From the NCBI GenBank assembly GCA_947646655.1, contig CANSHI010000008.1, positions 1 to 60,826 of the forward strand: a stretch of DNA of 60,826 bases, written 5' to 3'. Shown here in pieces: positions 1 through 8,617 of the stretch. The stretch comes from an uncultured bacterium (lineage in GTDB: Bacteria > Bacillota_I > Bacilli_A > RF39 > UBA660). The notes beneath the pieces are model-generated. The model searched no databases, was not told the DNA's origin, and saw only the letters and a list, made by a program, of their open reading frames with translations. A program made the position numbers and the translations under genes. Position 1 is the stretch's first letter. Each line of letters starts with the position of its first letter.

Positions 1-62
1 CTATTCTGTAGAATTTACTTCTTCAAACTAGATTTTACTTTTGCAATTGACCAAAAAAGAAG

Positions 63-1466
63 TTAATCCACTTCTCTAATTTTGTAAATAGTTCCTTCTC
101 TAGTATCTACTAGTTCTATTCCGCGAGCTGCTAATTCATCTCTTATTCCATCTGCTTCTGTGTATTTATGATTTTCTTTATATTCGGCGCGTTTTTTTAT
201 TAACTCCATTATTTCTTCGTGCTGAGGATGTTCACTATCGTGATACTCACTTATGAGGTTCAAGCCTAGTACTTTGTCAAAGCTTCTGATCAGTTTAAGC
301 TTTGTATAGTTATTAATACCATCATCTTTTAAAACGTCATAAAGTACTGTTAGAGCATTAGCGGTATTTAAATCATCTTTTAAACTAGTCATAAACTTTT
401 CGTTGTAGTCATTGAAAGCAGAATCTTGGAAATCGCCTTCTTCACTTATCATAGATATTTTATTTAAAAGTTTTAAGTAAGCGTTTTCACTTGATTTTAA
501 AGCTTCATATGTGAAATCTAAAATTTTTCGGTAATGACTATTTAGACACATAAATCGATAAGATAAGGGATTAAAACCTTCTTCTTTTAAGGTGTTTACA
601 GTGATTATATTTCCTTTACTTTTAGACATCTTTGCATCTTTTACATTTAAGTGTTGTACATGGAACCAATAGTTACACCATTTGTGACCTAAATAGCTTT
701 CTGATTGAGCGATTTCATTAGTGTGGTGAGGGAAAATGTTGTCGATACCACCACAGTGGATATCTAAATATTCTCCTAGAGTTTTTATGCTTATACCTGT
801 ACATTCGATGTGCCAACCAGGGTATCCAACTCCAAAAGGGCTATCCCATTTGAGTTCTTGATCTTGGAATTTACTTTTGGTGAACCACAATACGAAATCT
901 CCTTGATTTCTTTTTCCTGAGTCTTCTTCTACTCCTTCACGTACTCCTACAACCATGTCATCGATATTGTGATTAGTGAGTTGATAATAGTCTTCTAGCT
1001 TAGTAATGTCAAAATAGATGTTGCCATTAGATTCGTAAGCATAGTCCTTTTTTATAAGCTCTTTAATTATCTCGATATAAAAGTCGATATTATCGGTTGC
1101 TTTGCTGATCATATCGGGCTTTCTAATATTTAAGGCTTCACAATCTTTGAAAAAGGCTTCTGTGTAGTAGGCAGCAATTTCTAGAACACTCTTTTTTTCT
1201 TGAATAGCAGAGTTAACCATTTTATCTGTTCCTGAATCGGAATCGCTTGTCAAATGGCCAACATCGGTGATATTCATTGCTCTTTGGACATAATACCCTG
1301 TATATTTTAGAGCTTTTTCTAAAATATCTTCACATATATACGATCTCAAATTTCCGATGTGTGCATAGTGGTACACGGTTGGTCCACATGTGTACATTTT
1401 TACAACTTCGGGGGTATTCGGTAAAAATTCTTCTACCTTATGTGTTAACGTGTTATATAAATACAT
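63..1466 (-). CDS. cysS: Cysteine--tRNA ligase
   Basis: Charges tRNA-Cys with cysteine in the cytoplasm. The class I signatures are visible: the N-terminal TCGPTVYHYAHIGN stretch holds the first zinc cysteine and the HIGH-like motif, WHIECTGI and HCGGIDNIFPHHTNE give the other zinc and active-site residues, and KMSKSKGN is the KMSKS loop at about residue 280. The length of about 467 residues is normal for the family. A GTG start lies nine bases further up, but the ATG at 1466 sits eight bases after AGGAAG and is preferred. It follows clpC on the same strand after about 50 bases, so the two are probably cotranscribed. Confidence 0.97.
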   Translation of the reverse strand: MYLYNTLTHKVEEFLPNTPEVVKMYTCGPTVYHYAHIGNLRSYICEDILEKALKYTGYYVQRAMNITDVGHLTSDSDSGTDKMVNSAIQEKKSVLEIAAYYTEAFFKDCEALNIRKPDMISKATDNIDFYIEIIKELIKKDYAYESNGNIYFDITKLEDYYQLTNHNIDDMVVGVREGVEEDSGKRNQGDFVLWFTKSKFQDQELKWDSPFGVGYPGWHIECTGISIKTLGEYLDIHCGGIDNIFPHHTNEIAQSESYLGHKWCNYWFHVQHLNVKDAKMSKSKGNIITVNTLKEEGFNPLSYRFMCLNSHYRKILDFTYEALKSSENAYLKLLNKISMISEEGDFQDSAFNDYNEKFMTSLKDDLNTANALTVLYDVLKDDGINNYTKLKLIRSFDKVLGLNLISEYHDSEHPQHEEIMELIKKRAEYKENHKYTEADGIRDELAARGIELVDTREGTIYKIREVD

Positions 1467-1513
1467 TTTAGTCACTTCCTAATATAAGTTTATCATAAAA
1501 GGTGTAAGTTTAT

Positions 1514-3640
1514 CTATACTTTTGTGAGAAGTTTATGAATTTTGTATTTGTTTAATTCTTTTTGGACACCTCTTAAACCAGTAATTTGATAGTTAGACTG
1601 TGTGATAATGGTGTCTATTTCGGTTTTTGTAAGTTTCATATTTTCTGTTTCTCTTTTGATATATTTTCGAGCAGAGTTTTCATCTATGTTTTCGAGAGTG
1701 ATTACTTTTTGAATACGGTCATATAGTTCAGGTTTAACAATTTTATCGTTGTCGTTCATTGTATCATTAAATCCAATTGGATTAGATAATTTGATATTTG
1801 ATGTCATGATGATCGTAGTATTTTCAAAGTGAATTGTTTCACCTTTCGCATTTCTTATTTCACCATTTTCAAGTATTTCCTGAAACAAGTTTTGAACTTT
1901 TAAAGAAGATTTTTCTATTTCATCTAAGAGCAATATTGAATAAGGATAGTCTTTTATTTTACTGAATAAACATTCATCTTCGTAGCCGACGTAACCTTGG
2001 GCAGTACCTAAGAGTTTATTAATAGCACCGTCTCCTGATAGTTCACTCATGTCTAGACGTAGGAAATGCTTCGTTCCAAAAAGATTATTGGCAATTTCTT
2101 TAGCGAGAGAAGTTTTACCAACTCCTGTATTTCCTAGTAAAAGAATTGAAAGAGGCTTAGTGTTGTCGATGAGATATTTTTCTTTTAGGGCATCTGTTAG
2201 GGAATCGATAGCTTTGTCTTGACCGATGATATGAGATTTTATTATGTCAGGCAACTTGATAATTTTATCATTAAAGTTATCGAGAACAGGCATATTTGCT
2301 CTATATTCTATTATTTTAAGAATATCATCATCTGTAATTTGTACTCGATTGGTATTTTCTACGAGATCTTTAATTTTAAGTTCTGTTTCAAGTGCTTCTT
2401 TATACTTTTTACATTGTAAAAACTTTTCTTTTTTCTTTTGCAAAGTATTTAAACAGTTGTTTTTGTTTGGTCTTGTCAATTGTACATGTGCACAGACAGA
2501 GTCTAAAATGTCGATAGATTTATCAGGATTAAAGCGATTGAAAATATATTTGTCGGCATATTTTACTATTGTTTTGACGTTGTCATCAGAGATTATTACA
2601 TTGTGGTGTTGCTCATAATTTTCCTTTATATGAGTTAATATGTATTCAGTGTCTTTTAGTGATGGCTCTTCTACATTGATGATTTCAAAACGGCGGTCGA
2701 GAGCTTTATCTTTGTAAATGGAAGCTTTATATTCTTTTTGTGTAGTTGCTCCGATTACTTTTAGTTCTCCTCTTGCTAAGTATGGCTTTAAGATGTTAGC
2801 AGCATCGACGGCACCTTCTGCTCCACCACAATTTACAAGAGTATGGATTTCGTCGATGAAAAGTATGACGTTTCCTTCTTTAATAGTTTCTTTAATTATT
2901 TTGTTGAGACGATCCTCAAATTCTCCCCGGTAACGAGTGCCTGAGATAAGGCTGCCTGTGTCCATTTCGATGATGCGATAACCTTCCAGGGCATCGGGAA
3001 CATTGTCTAATTCAATTCTTCGAGCTAATTCTTCAACAATGGCTGTTTTACCTACACCCGCTTCTCCGATTAGCAAGGGATTATTTTTGTTTTTTCTTAA
3101 AAGAATTTCTATTAAGTTAGTTATTTCTTTTTCTCTTTTGTAAATGTGTTCGTCGGATTTAGGTACTACTAGTTTGCCTATATCGAGTAGAACTGAGCTT
3201 TTTCCCGTTTTAGTTGGATTAGTATTTTTTAGAAGATCATTGTAAATACCTTCTATATTGATATTCATATTCATGAGTATTCTAATACCTACTCCTTCAC
3301 CCTCTTCAAGCATTCCTATAAGCAAATGCTCAGGTTTTACGAGACCGTTTGAGTTTTCGTGAGCCTCTTCTAGAGCATCAGTAATTATTCTTTTTAGAAG
3401 AGGAGTATAAAGGGCGATTTCGCTTTTTTTGTGAGCTTTCCCTACTACGCTTATGAGTTCTTTTTTGAATATATCATAAGTTAAGTTATAGGAACTTAAT
3501 AATTCTTTTAGTTCACCTGGAGTTTTTAGTATTCCAAGTAGCATGTGTTCACTTCCGACATATGGATGATTTAAATCAAACATTTCTTTTTCGGCTTCTT
3601 TTAGTATTTTTTTAACTTCTAAATTAAAATTATTTTTCAT
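1514..3640 (-). CDS. clpC: ClpC-type AAA+ unfoldase
   Basis: ATP-dependent unfoldase that feeds proteins to ClpP. Two Clp N-domain repeats cover about residues 1-145. AAA domain 1 has Walker A GEAGVGKT (about 195) and Walker B VILFIDEIHT. A short middle region with charged repeats resembling a UVR/coiled coil follows. AAA domain 2 has Walker A GNTGVGKTS (about 500) and Walker B ILLLDEIEKS. The IGF loop in NPIGFN (about 621) is the usual ClpP-docking tripeptide, which supports a protease role rather than a ClpB role. At 708 residues it is about 100 shorter than typical ClpC, mainly in the linkers and C-terminus. RBS AAGGAG precedes the ATG. No mcsA, mcsB or ctsR gene is next to it here. Confidence 0.93.
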   Translation of the reverse strand: MKNNFNLEVKKILKEAEKEMFDLNHPYVGSEHMLLGILKTPGELKELLSSYNLTYDIFKKELISVVGKAHKKSEIALYTPLLKRIITDALEEAHENSNGLVKPEHLLIGMLEEGEGVGIRILMNMNINIEGIYNDLLKNTNPTKTGKSSVLLDIGKLVVPKSDEHIYKREKEITNLIEILLRKNKNNPLLIGEAGVGKTAIVEELARRIELDNVPDALEGYRIIEMDTGSLISGTRYRGEFEDRLNKIIKETIKEGNVILFIDEIHTLVNCGGAEGAVDAANILKPYLARGELKVIGATTQKEYKASIYKDKALDRRFEIINVEEPSLKDTEYILTHIKENYEQHHNVIISDDNVKTIVKYADKYIFNRFNPDKSIDILDSVCAHVQLTRPNKNNCLNTLQKKKEKFLQCKKYKEALETELKIKDLVENTNRVQITDDDILKIIEYRANMPVLDNFNDKIIKLPDIIKSHIIGQDKAIDSLTDALKEKYLIDNTKPLSILLLGNTGVGKTSLAKEIANNLFGTKHFLRLDMSELSGDGAINKLLGTAQGYVGYEDECLFSKIKDYPYSILLLDEIEKSSLKVQNLFQEILENGEIRNAKGETIHFENTTIIMTSNIKLSNPIGFNDTMNDNDKIVKPELYDRIQKVITLENIDENSARKYIKRETENMKLTKTEIDTIITQSNYQITGLRGVQKELNKYKIHKLLTKV

Positions 3641-3737
3641 GGTTTTTTCTCCTTCATGTATATTTTATTAAAATGGATGTGAAAAATTAGTCTTATTTTG
3701 TAGAGAGATTAATATTATTAATTAGAGGTGAAAAATT

Positions 3738-4106
3738 TTGAACGGAACATATTATCAAAACCCCACATTTCCAGGGGCTGGAAGCGATATGCCGGAGATG
3801 AATAATTATACGTCAAACATTACACCAGTTGACACTGGAGAGACAACTTTGCCGATGGAACAGAGCTATATCGAAAACATTTTAAGGTTAAATAAAGGTA
3901 GTCATGCGAAGGCTTATATCTCTTTTCCTGATTCAGTAAACTGGAAAGATAAAATTTTTGATGGTATTATTGAACAAGCTGGTAGAGATCATTTAGTTAT
4001 GAGTTTAACTGATGGCAAATGGATTTTAGTTCCTATGATATATTTGGACTACGTAGAATTTGATGAAAAAATAATTTATAGGCCAAGTGAATTAAAAAAT
4101 AAATAA
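3738..4106 (+). CDS. gerQ: GerQ-like spore coat protein
   Basis: Resembles GerQ, a spore coat protein cross-linked by transglutaminase and needed for normal germination in Bacillus. The tell-tale run is PMEQSYIENILRLNKG, followed by a conserved core (WKDKIFDGIIEQAGRDH, then LVPMIYLDYVEFDE) matching the C-terminal core of the family. At 122 residues it is shorter than Bacillus GerQ because the low-complexity N-terminus is short. The start is TTG at 3738, seven bases after AGAGGTG; no better start exists. It is divergent from clpC and followed by a good terminator, so it is monocistronic. It suggests a sporulating, or recently sporulating, lineage. Confidence 0.85.
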   Translation: MNGTYYQNPTFPGAGSDMPEMNNYTSNITPVDTGETTLPMEQSYIENILRLNKGSHAKAYISFPDSVNWKDKIFDGIIEQAGRDHLVMSLTDGKWILVPMIYLDYVEFDEKIIYRPSELKNK

Positions 4107-4109
4107 AAA

Positions 4110-4144
4110 CTGTCTAAAAAAGTTTGTGTTTAGACAGCTTTTTA
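4110..4144 (+). terminator. Intrinsic terminator of gerQ
   Basis: A 9-bp perfect stem, CTGTCTAAA (4110-4118) with TTTAGACAG (4129-4137), has a 10-base loop and is followed by CTTTTTAG. It starts just after the gerQ stop codon. Confidence 0.85.
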
Positions 4145-4212
4145 GTTTAAAAAGTTTAGTTTTTGATTAAAAGCCTTTATTTTTAGGATGTACATGTAAA
4201 ATTTTTAAGTTA

Positions 4213-4235
4213 TTTTACTACTAATTTACTACTTT
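4213..4235 (+). repeat. Left 23-bp direct repeat
   Basis: Begins TTTTACTACTAATTTACTAC and is identical to 4814-4836. It is internally repetitive (TTTACTAC, TAAT, TTACTAC), like integrase arm-type sites. Confidence 0.8.
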
Positions 4236-4274
4236 ATAATAAGAAATAATGTTATAATTGTCTTGGTGGTTAAT

Positions 4275-4622
4275 ATGTCCTTATATGATAAATTTTTTTT
4301 ATTAACTTTTATAACTATCTTAATTACTAGAGTTATGGTATATATATTTAATAAACCTAGTCCAACTATAAAAAGTTTTAGAACTCATCATTGGATGTTT
4401 GGATTATTTTTTACGATTATACTTTTTTGTATATCAAGTTTTTATACAAATATATATTTATTATCAATAAGTATGGGTATATTTTTAGATGAAATTGGTT
4501 TTATTATAATTAGAGGTAAAACACACGAAGATAATTATAGTCCTAAATCATTTATGATATTAATATTCTTTATAATCCTTTTATTTATATTTAGAGAAAA
4601 CATTATTAATTTTTATTTGTAA
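4275..4622 (+). CDS. Small integral membrane protein, unknown function
   Basis: About 115 residues with three to four hydrophobic segments. Between them are THHWMFG (about residue 40) and GIFLDEIGF (about residue 78), a pair of polar motifs that look conserved rather than random. I do not recognise the family. The open frame reaches a TTG at 4263, but the ATG at 4275 follows GGTGGT at the usual distance and is chosen. Together with the downstream origin module it lies between two 23-bp direct repeats, so it may be the only protein of a mini-element. Confidence 0.65.
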   Translation: MSLYDKFFLLTFITILITRVMVYIFNKPSPTIKSFRTHHWMFGLFFTIILFCISSFYTNIYLLSISMGIFLDEIGFIIIRGKTHEDNYSPKSFMILIFFIILLFIFRENIINFYL

Positions 4623-4646
4623 ATTATTAAAAGAAACAAATCATTT

Positions 4647-4729
4647 TGCTACATGCTTCATGCTACATAATAAGGGTAATACTATACCATTATGGCGAAG
4701 ACTTGAGTGGCTACGCCACTCAGTCTCGC
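4647..4729 (-). other. Solo CRESS-type rolling-circle origin
   Basis: Read on the minus strand this holds, in order, a GC-rich hairpin (4729-4695; GCCACTC pairs with GAGTGGC), a stem-loop (4694-4666; CATAAT plus GG pairs with CC plus ATTATG, two bulged A) whose loop carries TAGTATTAC (4684-4676), and three abutting 7-bp iterons TGTAGCA, TGAAGCA, TGTAGCA (4667-4647). TAGTATTAC is the nicking nonanucleotide of circovirus-type CRESS origins. The same three parts in the same order form the origin of element 2 at 21537-21626. No rep gene is adjacent. Confidence 0.75.
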
Positions 4730-4813
4730 TTTTATAAATAGATACTCTTATACTGTGCATTGTCATAGTATTTTTTTAATATTTAAAATTAATACTTTAA
4801 AAGATTTCTAAAT

Positions 4814-4836
4814 TTTTACTACTAATTTACTACTTT
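4814..4836 (+). repeat. Right 23-bp direct repeat
   Basis: Identical to 4213-4235, 601 bases downstream and in the same orientation. The next bases (TGAAAG) differ from those after the left copy (ATAATA), so the identity ends sharply. Confidence 0.8.
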
Positions 4837-4980
4837 TGAAAGTGAAAACATAAGAAATTATAACAATTTATAAGAATATTCTTCAAAAACAAAAATGCCG
4901 TAAGCACTTATAAATACAGGTTATAACGCTATTTAAGAACTTATAAAAAGATACTCCCAAAAATGCAATATTTTTCTTAC

Positions 4981-5016
4981 AAAAAAATGAGTGAAGCAGA
5001 TTTTTCTACTCACTCA
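4981..5016 (-). terminator. Terminator of the 5.0-6.6 kb membrane protein gene
   Basis: TGAGTG (4988-4993) can pair with CACTCA (5011-5016), overlapping the stop codon, and a run of seven A at 4981-4987 gives the U-tract on the minus strand. Confidence 0.6.
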
Positions 5017-6612
5017 CTTTAAGGTTAAAGTATATCTTTTATTTCTAATGGTGATGATCAGGTTTACGTGTTCGGCTTTAGCAACTCTTTCGTCAACTTC
5101 CAAAATGTATTTATCTGAGACTGAACTTGGAGTTACATTTGTTACTGGTCCAATTTTGTCGTCGTATTGAATTTGAACAAAGGCATCAAAGAAGGTTAAA
5201 GCTTTTTTGGTATTTTTGGCATAAGTCGAATTGCTATCTATCGAGAGATCACCATTTAGTATAAGTAAAGTTTTAGATTTAGCAGCATCGGCCGAGACGA
5301 TATCTTTTATTTCATTACAAGTTGCTCTTATACATGCTTCATATTGATATATAAATTTATTTTTTAATTCATAAGAATCTATTTTTAATGTGGAGTTTCC
5401 TATACTCGATCCACTCATCGGTAAGACGTCACCCATTTTGTATGTATCTTTTGTTTCTAGATCTTTATATACTAGAGGAGTTAATGCGATTTTTTTATAC
5501 TTAGCGTTCATAGTCCCAGCTTTGTATTCGACTTCATCTGTTATGATCATGGTGTATTTTTTAGCGTAATCTTTTTCGTCGATTTCGAAGACGAGAACAT
5601 AATCGACAGTGGTATCATTTTCTATTTTTTCTTTTGCGTATCCCGAACCAAAATCGATAAAGTAATTGTTTCTTGTCAGAGTTGGACGTACTTTTCCAGA
5701 TTTTGTTTCAAGAGCGTAGTTGGACATTTCTAGTACAGTTGATGAACCACTAGTATTTTTGAATGTAACATTCGCGACTAAAAAGTATTTGTCGTCGACG
5801 ATTTTAGTACCATTGTAACTGAGGTTCGTTAAATATGAACTGTTGACTTGGATACTCAAGTTATTGGCAGTGAATTTTTGATTTTTTCCATAAGTTTTAT
5901 TATATACAGTGAAATTTAAAATTGTAAGAATTATTAGAACTGCCGCGGTAAGGCTCATTAGCATAGTAAACATGAATTTGTTTTCTAAAACGTAGTATTT
6001 GAATTCTCGTAAGTGACGTCTTATGAAACGGAAATATTTGTAACTGTCCACTCCTAGAACGAATTCAAATTCTTCATTGTCGCCCTCACTTAAGTCTAAG
6101 TCTTTTAAATCTTTAGAAAAGTTAAATTTCTTGATGTCAAATCCAACGGCACGTATTAAACTTAGTACTAAAAGTACAGCTTGAGGTAATAATATGATCA
6201 TCGTGACGTCGCGTATAATCATCGCATTTCTGAGTGTCAGTTGGGCTGAGTCCATCGATTTGAAAAGTACAAAGTAGCTTATAAAACCTATAAATAATGC
6301 AATGTAATAAATGCTTAAAATGATATATAAGTTTTTGGGCTTATCCTTTTTCTTCATAAGAAGGTACATCGCTAAGGAGAACGTTATGATGATAACCGAG
6401 ACAAGGAACATGAATATCGTTATGTAGTTGCTTGGATTAGCATCACTTAAAGTGGCATGTACGTTGTCGACATAACGACTAAAAAAACTGTAAAGGTTAT
6501 ATGTCCTAAAAAGTAAGTAACCTATCAATATAGTTAATATTAAATGTATTAACCTAAAATTTTTAATTAAGAAAGCATAAGGCTTTTTTAAAATCACTTT
6601 ATCCAACTCCAT
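5014..6612 (-). CDS. Polytopic membrane protein with large C-terminal outer domain
   Basis: 532 residues, family not recognised. Hydrophobic segments lie near residues 18-38, 62-85, 95-118, 130-155 and 210-236. The C-terminal 290 residues form a soluble region with beta-rich phrasing, probably outside the cell after the last segment. It resembles proteins in which a membrane anchor presents an Ig-like or sensor domain, but I see no diagnostic motif. The start codon follows only a weak RBS. Its stop overlaps a terminator hairpin. The next genes upstream on the same strand are also envelope proteins, suggesting a shared cell-surface role. Confidence 0.75.
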   Translation of the reverse strand: MELDKVILKKPYAFLIKNFRLIHLILTILIGYLLFRTYNLYSFFSRYVDNVHATLSDANPSNYITIFMFLVSVIIITFSLAMYLLMKKKDKPKNLYIILSIYYIALFIGFISYFVLFKSMDSAQLTLRNAMIIRDVTMIILLPQAVLLVLSLIRAVGFDIKKFNFSKDLKDLDLSEGDNEEFEFVLGVDSYKYFRFIRRHLREFKYYVLENKFMFTMLMSLTAAVLIILTILNFTVYNKTYGKNQKFTANNLSIQVNSSYLTNLSYNGTKIVDDKYFLVANVTFKNTSGSSTVLEMSNYALETKSGKVRPTLTRNNYFIDFGSGYAKEKIENDTTVDYVLVFEIDEKDYAKKYTMIITDEVEYKAGTMNAKYKKIALTPLVYKDLETKDTYKMGDVLPMSGSSIGNSTLKIDSYELKNKFIYQYEACIRATCNEIKDIVSADAAKSKTLLILNGDLSIDSNSTYAKNTKKALTFFDAFVQIQYDDKIGPVTNVTPSSVSDKYILEVDERVAKAEHVNLIITIRNKRYTLTLK

Positions 6613-6739
6613 TTCTATAAGCTTATTATATATTAATAAGGAATAAAAGTAAATGATTAAGATTAGCGAATTTTGGAAATTTTACAGTTTTAAAAAAAGA
6701 CCATTTGAATGTGAACTTCGTTAGGCCTTTTTAAAGTTT

Positions 6740-7795
6740 TTATTTATCGTTTGTTATTTCTACGACTGAGGCAGTATTCAGCGATTCCGCGATAGTCATC
6801 ATTTCTTCGCTTGTAAGGTATGAACTTGTAATGTAGTAAGAACGATTAGAGTTTTGCCATTCTAGTGAATTAGAACCTAATGCGGCGACAGCAGATGACA
6901 TGAATAATGGGTCACCGTATACACTTGTTACTTCCATTTCATCGCTTGGTTTAACAGCTTCTTCGATTATCATAAATGGTTTGGCACCAGCATAAGTCAT
7001 GATCACACGTTCTCCACCATCTGTTTCAACTGTATCTTTTGTGGAAAGGTGTGTGTCTTCTGGTACAAATAGTGGATAAATGATGTCTTTTAAAGCTCCT
7101 GTCTCTTTGGATTCAGAATTTTTATCTTCAGATTCATTTGGTGTACTATTGCAATCATCTCCTTCACAAGAATTAGTAATTAGAGAATCTAGTGAGAAGT
7201 AATTATCATCAAATTTCTCTCCGTATTTTATTGTAGTGAATTTCATTCTAATGATTGCATTACCATCTTTATTTAAAACTTGAACTTCTTTAAGGTTCCC
7301 TTCTTTGTCAAAGTATATTTTCTCGGTTGCTAGCTTACTATTGTTTGGATAGTTAACATTGGCATTTACTATGTAATAATCGTCATTTTCGTCTACTACT
7401 GGATTATCTGTTCCTTTTATGTCGTTAAGTAATGATTTTAGGAGATAACTTTGTGAGCTGTTATCAGGCCAATTACTTTGAAATTTAAAACTTTTGTTAA
7501 GAGCTGGTGTGACAACATATACAGATTCTCCGTCTTTTAGTATTACTTGTTCATGGCTGTTTGTTTTGTTAAGAAGTGTTACTTTATAAAATTCTTCATA
7601 TTTATAATCGACTGAAACATCGTATGTAAATGTTTCTTCGTTTGCGACGATTTCCATAGATCCTTCCACTTTGTACGATTTTGTACTATTTACTTTATCT
7701 TCAAATTTATTGATGATGTTGGTTGTTTTAGCTTTACCACATCCACATATTAGAGCGAGCATAAGTACTAATATTAAAAACTTAAACTTTTTCAT
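6740..7795 (-). CDS. LolA/RseB-like lipoprotein
   Basis: 351 residues. The signal peptide has a lipobox (ALICGC), so the mature protein should be lipid-anchored at a cysteine near residue 19. The next 190 residues (SYKVEGSMEI, then KIYFDKEGNLKEVQVLNKDG, ending YGEKFDDNYFSL) read like the LolA/RseB fold seen in many Gram-positive lipoproteins, including GerS-type germination proteins. An acidic serine-rich linker leads to a C-terminal domain (about 240-345) with the phrasing of DUF4367-type domains. The fold assignment is from sequence feel only. It is in a row of envelope genes on the same strand. Confidence 0.7.
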   Translation of the reverse strand: MKKFKFLILVLMLALICGCGKAKTTNIINKFEDKVNSTKSYKVEGSMEIVANEETFTYDVSVDYKYEEFYKVTLLNKTNSHEQVILKDGESVYVVTPALNKSFKFQSNWPDNSSQSYLLKSLLNDIKGTDNPVVDENDDYYIVNANVNYPNNSKLATEKIYFDKEGNLKEVQVLNKDGNAIIRMKFTTIKYGEKFDDNYFSLDSLITNSCEGDDCNSTPNESEDKNSESKETGALKDIIYPLFVPEDTHLSTKDTVETDGGERVIMTYAGAKPFMIIEEAVKPSDEMEVTSVYGDPLFMSSAVAALGSNSLEWQNSNRSYYITSSYLTSEEMMTIAESLNTASVVEITNDK

Positions 7796-7843
7796 AAAAA
7801 CTTCCTTTCTCTAAAAGTATATTTTAGATTAGGAAGTTTATAA

Positions 7844-8578
7844 CTAGTTTTGTGATTGTTTTTTTAATAAAGTTTTTTTCGTGATGAATGCACTTGCAAA
7901 AGCCAAAAAGCCGATTGAGGTGTATATTAGTGATTGATTAAAAATTTTGTTTATCATTTGTTTATCAAATATATGAGCGACGAAGTTGTATACAAGTGGA
8001 TCGAGCAGTTTTGGTAATGCTGCTGTTAAAACACTTGAAAGGATGAGTATCAAAAGGCTTGCAATGATGATGGCAATTCCAGTTAGTGAAGCAGTATTGA
8101 GCAGTTTGCCTGTTACTATAAATAGTAGAAGTATTATTATGAATAGTCCTATGTTGATTAGTAAGTAAATGGATCCATTAGACAGGAAGTTATTAATGTA
8201 ACGAAGAGCAAGAACGTTTTCATAGCTCATATCTATTTTATCTCTTATTTGAGTTAGTAATTTTTCTACTTCTTTGCTTTCTGTTTCATCTATGAATGTT
8301 GGATCGATGCTTTGAATACTAGGAAAACTACGTTTGTGGAAAACATAATTGATATAATCGTCTATATAATTAATGGCAACTTTTTTGGTCGTCTCATCAA
8401 GATTATCGCTTGTTGGTATAATAAGTTTAAGTAAAATTTCACGGTCGATTAGTTCGGGAATGTTTTTGTTGCTTAAGCGGATAGTTGTAAATGTAAATTG
8501 TATTATTGTAAATACGATCAAAGTTAAAAATAAAAGAGAAGTGATAATACTTCTCAAAATGTTTGTTAATTTTTTCAT
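7844..8578 (-). CDS. Membrane protein, unknown function
   Basis: 244 residues. There is one N-terminal hydrophobic segment (about 10-32), a 100-residue acidic, lysine-bearing outer loop, then three hydrophobic segments (about 135-157, 163-190, 205-225) and a short basic tail. The topology of one segment, extracellular loop and three segments recalls small sensor-type or stress-type membrane proteins of Bacilli, but I do not recognise a family. It is 48 bases upstream of the lipoprotein gene and 40 bases downstream of the lysine/threonine-rich gene, same strand, so an operon is likely. Confidence 0.7.
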   Translation of the reverse strand: MKKLTNILRSIITSLLFLTLIVFTIIQFTFTTIRLSNKNIPELIDREILLKLIIPTSDNLDETTKKVAINYIDDYINYVFHKRSFPSIQSIDPTFIDETESKEVEKLLTQIRDKIDMSYENVLALRYINNFLSNGSIYLLINIGLFIIILLLFIVTGKLLNTASLTGIAIIIASLLILILSSVLTAALPKLLDPLVYNFVAHIFDKQMINKIFNQSLIYTSIGFLAFASAFITKKTLLKKQSQN

Positions 8579-8617
8579 TATTTCACCTTATTTATATTAT
8601 GGTTACTTTTTTAAAAA

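Larger units (their letters stand above)
4213..4836. mobile_element. Putative mini-element (satellite) with CRESS-type origin
   Basis: About 620 bp bounded by two identical 23-bp direct repeats. Between them lie one small membrane protein gene and a complete CRESS-type origin module. Each repeat itself contains a tandem ACTAC-containing repeat spaced about 12 bases, which is how arm-type sites of tyrosine integrases look (compare 45820 and 56755 in this window). No integrase and no Rep are inside, so if mobile it must be non-autonomous. True attachment cores would lie some tens of bases outside the repeats; I could not identify a matching pair. The interpretation is inference; the repeats and origin are directly visible. 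Confidence 0.5.

Noticed and set aside
2219..2933. Plus-strand open frames opposite clpC
   Set aside because: Antisense shadows of a clear, full-length gene; no RBS and low-complexity products.
4647..4729. Plain transcription terminator for the small membrane gene
   Set aside because: The arms are followed by iterons and a nonanucleotide shared with the element 2 origin, and the GC hairpin is followed by only a short T-run.
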